Assembly (NCBI GenBank): GCA_963714255.1
Contig: CAVQNU010000019.1
Span: 48,202 to 112,201 of the forward strand
DNA length: 64,000 bases
Origin: Rhodovastum sp963714255
Lineage (GTDB): Bacteria; Pseudomonadota; Alphaproteobacteria; Acetobacterales; Acetobacteraceae
Reading direction: 5' to 3'
This document shows, one piece after another, positions 61,787-64,000 of this stretch (the stretch's first letter is position 1; the number at the start of each line of letters is the position of its first letter). The translations under genes and the position numbers were made by a program. The notes under the pieces are model-generated. The model was not told the origin of the DNA, searched no databases, and saw only the letters and a list, made by a program, of their open reading frames with translations.

Positions 61787-62674
61787 ATGGCGCGCATCCC
61801 GCCGTTCCCGGCGCTGCGCGCCTTCGAGGCGGTCGCCCGCCACCGCAGCGTGCGCAAGGCCGCCGAGGAACTCGGGATCGACCATACCGTGGTCAGCCGC
61901 CATCTGCGCAGCCTGCAGACGCTGTTGGACGTGCAACTGGTGCGCACCTCCCGCCAGGGCGTGGCGCTGACCGCAGCCGGCGCCGAATACGCAGCCGGGC
62001 TCACCCGCATCCTGGCCGACCTGACGATGGCGACCGCGCGGGTGGATTGCAGCCGCCGCTCGGCCAATCTCAGCATCTGGTCGATCCCCGGCTTCGCCCT
62101 GCGCTGGCTGACGCCGCGGCTGCCGGATTTCGCCGCCCAGTATCCCGCCATCGAAATCAGCGTGCGCCCGCACGACAGCATGGCCGACCTCGCCGGGTTC
62201 GAGGCTGATGCGCAGATCATCTATGGCGAGGTGACGGCCCCGGCGCTGCGCAGTGCGGTAATTATCCGCCCGCGCGTGTTCCCCGTGGCCAGCCCCTATT
62301 GGGCGACTGCGCACGCCGCGGTGCGCGGCCCGGCCGATCTGGTGGCGATGCCGCTGATCCACGAGGAAAGCCATGCCCAGTGGCGCGCCTGGTTCGCCGC
62401 CATCGGCATCGACGCGCCCGACCCGCTGCGCGGCCCGCGCCTGTGGCACGCCAACCTGGCGCTGGAGGCGGCCAAGCTCGGCCAGGGAGTGGCGTTGGGG
62501 AACGAACTGCTATGCGCGGGTGAGTTGGCCGCCGGGGAGCTGACCGAGATCGGCAGCAGCAATGTCGCCTTGCATCCCTACCGGTTCGTGACCCGCCGCG
62601 ACCGGTGGAACGAGCCGGCGCTGGCGCGGCTGCGGAACTGGATTCTGGCGCAAATGCAGCATGTCCGGGGATGA
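61787..62674 (+). CDS. LysR-family transcriptional regulator
   Basis: 295 residues. The N-terminal winged helix (IPPFPALRAFEAVARHRSVRKAAEELGIDHTVVSRHLRSLQ) is of the GcvA-like class. The effector domain follows from about residue 92 (LSIWSIPGFALRWLTPRLPDFAAQYP). It begins 6 bases after the permease, so it is co-transcribed and probably regulates the importer and gabT. Confidence 0.88.
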   Translation: MARIPPFPALRAFEAVARHRSVRKAAEELGIDHTVVSRHLRSLQTLLDVQLVRTSRQGVALTAAGAEYAAGLTRILADLTMATARVDCSRRSANLSIWSIPGFALRWLTPRLPDFAAQYPAIEISVRPHDSMADLAGFEADAQIIYGEVTAPALRSAVIIRPRVFPVASPYWATAHAAVRGPADLVAMPLIHEESHAQWRAWFAAIGIDAPDPLRGPRLWHANLALEAAKLGQGVALGNELLCAGELAAGELTEIGSSNVALHPYRFVTRRDRWNEPALARLRNWILAQMQHVRG

Positions 62675-62830
62675 GCCCGGCGGCGCGCGCAGTCGTGATG
62701 GCGAGGATGTTGAATTCATTCGACAATAGCGTACACGAACGAGTAGAACCCGCAAACCGAAAACACCCCGCACGCTCCGGCCTGGCCGACTTCCGTGGAG
62801 TGATGCGGGGGGCAACTGGGGGAAGGGACC

Positions 62831-63486
62831 ATGCGCGGAACGTATTCCGGTCCGGTTGTTGTGGCCGCCGTTTTGTCGGCGGGCTTGGTTGCACCGGCGC
62901 AGGCTGAGAAAATCGCGCCGCAAACCGATGCGGAGTTGATCGCCAGCGCGATGGCAGCGGCGCCGAAACAGGTCGCCGAGGGCGCGACCATCGTCGTGAT
63001 GGACGAGAAGGGCGGGATGCAAGTCCTCCGGCAGGGGACCAACGGGTTCACCTGCATGCCGGACAACCCGACGACCCCGGTGCGGACCCGATGTGCCTGG
63101 ACGCGAACGCGATGGAATGGGCGCATGCGTGGATGACGCACCAAACCCCGCCCGACAAGGTAGGCTTCATGTTCATGCTGGCCGGCGGCTCGGATGCCAG
63201 CAACACCGACCCCTACGCCCAAGGTCCCACGGCCGGGAACCACTGGATTTCAACCGGCTCGCACGTCATGGTGGTGGGGCCGGCGGTAAAAATGATGCCG
63301 GGCTATCCGAAAGAGGCCAATCCCGACACGTCGAAGCCGTATGTGATGTGGGCCGGGACGCCGTATGAGCACTTGATGATCCCGATCCGGTGGTCCGGCG
63401 GCCCAAATCCATCGCCTGGTCCTATCGGGGCGTTGCCCCGAACCCCACAGGGCGGCGGGCCACAGGCCCTTGGAACCCAGACTTAA
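62831..63486 (+). CDS. Exported protein, frameshifted
   Basis: The first frame encodes a signal peptide (GPVVVAAVLSAGLVAPAQA) and a domain with GATIVVMDEKGGMQVLRQGTNGFTCMPDNP. One base is missing near 63080; adding one restores PGADPMCLDANAMEWAHAWM, then PDKVGFMFMLAGGSDASNTDP and THG-type SHVMVVGPAVKMMPGYP. Similar proteins of unknown function are common in soil proteobacteria. The final 25 or so codons lie in a palindromic repeat and are not family sequence. Confidence 0.7.
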
Positions 63487-63548
63487 GTAATGGGGTCAAG
63501 GGGGCCACTGCCCCCTTGCGGGTCCGGGCAGAGCCCTGGCCTTCCTTG
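63422..63548 (+). repeat. Dispersed palindromic repeat, copy L
   Basis: GGGGCGTTGCCCC-type stem, CTTAAGTAATGGGG, GGGGGCCACTGCCCCC, then GGGCAGAGCCCTGGCCTTCC. It lies between the exported protein and the serA gene and provides the former's last codons. Confidence 0.86.
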
Positions 63549-63552
63549 CTTA

Positions 63553-64000
63553 TCAGAACGACAAAGCCGTCGCCTGCACCACCAGCGGCAGCCGCCGCAC
63601 CAGCGCCAGCACGTCTTCGCGCACCGGCTCATCCACGCTCACCAGGCAGATCGCATCGCCCCCCGCCTCGGCGCGGCCAAGATGGAACGTCGCGATGTTG
63701 ATGCCCGCCTCGGCCAGCGTGGCGCCGAAGCGGCCGATGAAGCCCGGCTTGTCCTTGTTGGTCACATACAGCATGTAGCGGGCGAAATCGGCCCTAAGAA
63801 CCGGGATGCCCTTCAGGTCCACCAGCCGCGGCTTGCTGCCCGCGAACAGCGTGCCCGCAAGCGTGCGCACCTGCTTGTTCGTGGTGACGGAAATGCGCAC
63901 CAGCGTCTGATACTCGCTCGGCCGGTCGTGCACGGTTTCGGCCACTTCGATGCCGCGCTCGCGCGCCAGCAGCGGCGCGTTGACCATGTTCGCACCCGCC
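63553..64000 (-). CDS. serA: D-3-phosphoglycerate dehydrogenase, C-terminal part
   Basis: The frame enters from the right edge (N-terminus outside). About 148 residues are visible: NMVNAPLLARERGIEVAE and the intervening domain, then GIPVLRADFARYMLYVTNKDKPGFIGRFGATLAEAGINIATFHLGR, the ACT domain that binds serine in this SerA subgroup, ending AICLVSVDEPVREDVLALVRRLP. Serine biosynthesis. A palindromic repeat follows the stop. Confidence 0.88.
   Translation of the reverse strand, partial: AGANMVNAPLLARERGIEVAETVHDRPSEYQTLVRISVTTNKQVRTLAGTLFAGSKPRLVDLKGIPVLRADFARYMLYVTNKDKPGFIGRFGATLAEAGINIATFHLGRAEAGGDAICLVSVDEPVREDVLALVRRLPLVVQATALSF

Noticed and set aside
1083..63548. The palindromic repeats as a CRISPR array
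   Set aside because: The copies are tens of kilobases apart with no spacers and no cas genes; each is an internal palindrome.

Overview
The window reads as chromosome of a GC-rich alphaproteobacterium, most likely of the Acetobacteraceae/Rhodospirillales type. The basis is the gene order aroA-cmk-rpsA-(sppA)-ihfB-lapA-(orf)-trpF, a FYDLN-acid (TIGR02300) protein beside aroA, the mlaD/small ORF/DUF2155 string beside an NDUFA12-like complex I subunit, and a dispersed GC-rich palindromic repeat at gene ends. Family placement is inference; no rRNA or tRNA gene was recognised.

Layout. 1-8.7 kb: end of an Ig/cadherin-repeat surface protein, then a minus-strand housekeeping block (aroA to trpF and a GNAT enzyme, with several 4-base start/stop overlaps). 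8.7-15.5 kb: an accessory patch with an IS66-type transposase, an unusual phosphatase/kinase-like fusion, draT-draG (reversible ADP-ribosylation of nitrogenase reductase), and decayed IS1380-like and ISAs1-like transposases. 15.6-24.6 kb: thioesterase and SDR, then a seven-gene minus-strand operon had-oah-dch-bcrCBAD for ATP-dependent benzoyl-CoA dearomatisation and the Thauera-type upper ring-cleavage steps. 24.7-37.7 kb: mostly core genes, including mlaD, ridA, a UbiH-like hydroxylase, glnK-amtB behind a sigma-54 promoter, and ftsK.

37.8-48.9 kb: a minus-strand operon matching anaerobic phenol activation: ppsA, ppsB, ubiD-like carboxylase (frameshifted), a Tm-1-like/UPF0261 protein, a NUDIX hydrolase, ppsC (CBS pair), ubiX and a TIGR02444 protein. 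A sigma-54 activator of the XylR/DmpR type is transcribed divergently. The intergenic region holds a -24/-12 element facing ppsA and two related 16-bp upstream boxes of TTGA-N8-TCAA type. Together with the bcr operon this suggests phenol -> phenylphosphate -> 4-hydroxybenzoate -> benzoyl-CoA -> 3-hydroxypimeloyl-CoA. The CoA ligase, 4-hydroxybenzoyl-CoA reductase and ferredoxin are not in the window.

49-53.9 kb is gene-poor and decayed: a frameshifted HAD gene, a small secreted ORF, a frameshifted membrane protein and an IS4 remnant. 53.9-64 kb holds a lipoprotein, a Pta/Ptb-type acyltransferase, a GABA-type aminotransferase, a complete polyamine-type ABC importer with a LysR regulator, a frameshifted exported protein, and the 3' end of serA. 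At least twelve copies of the palindromic repeat punctuate the window, nearly always at gene ends.
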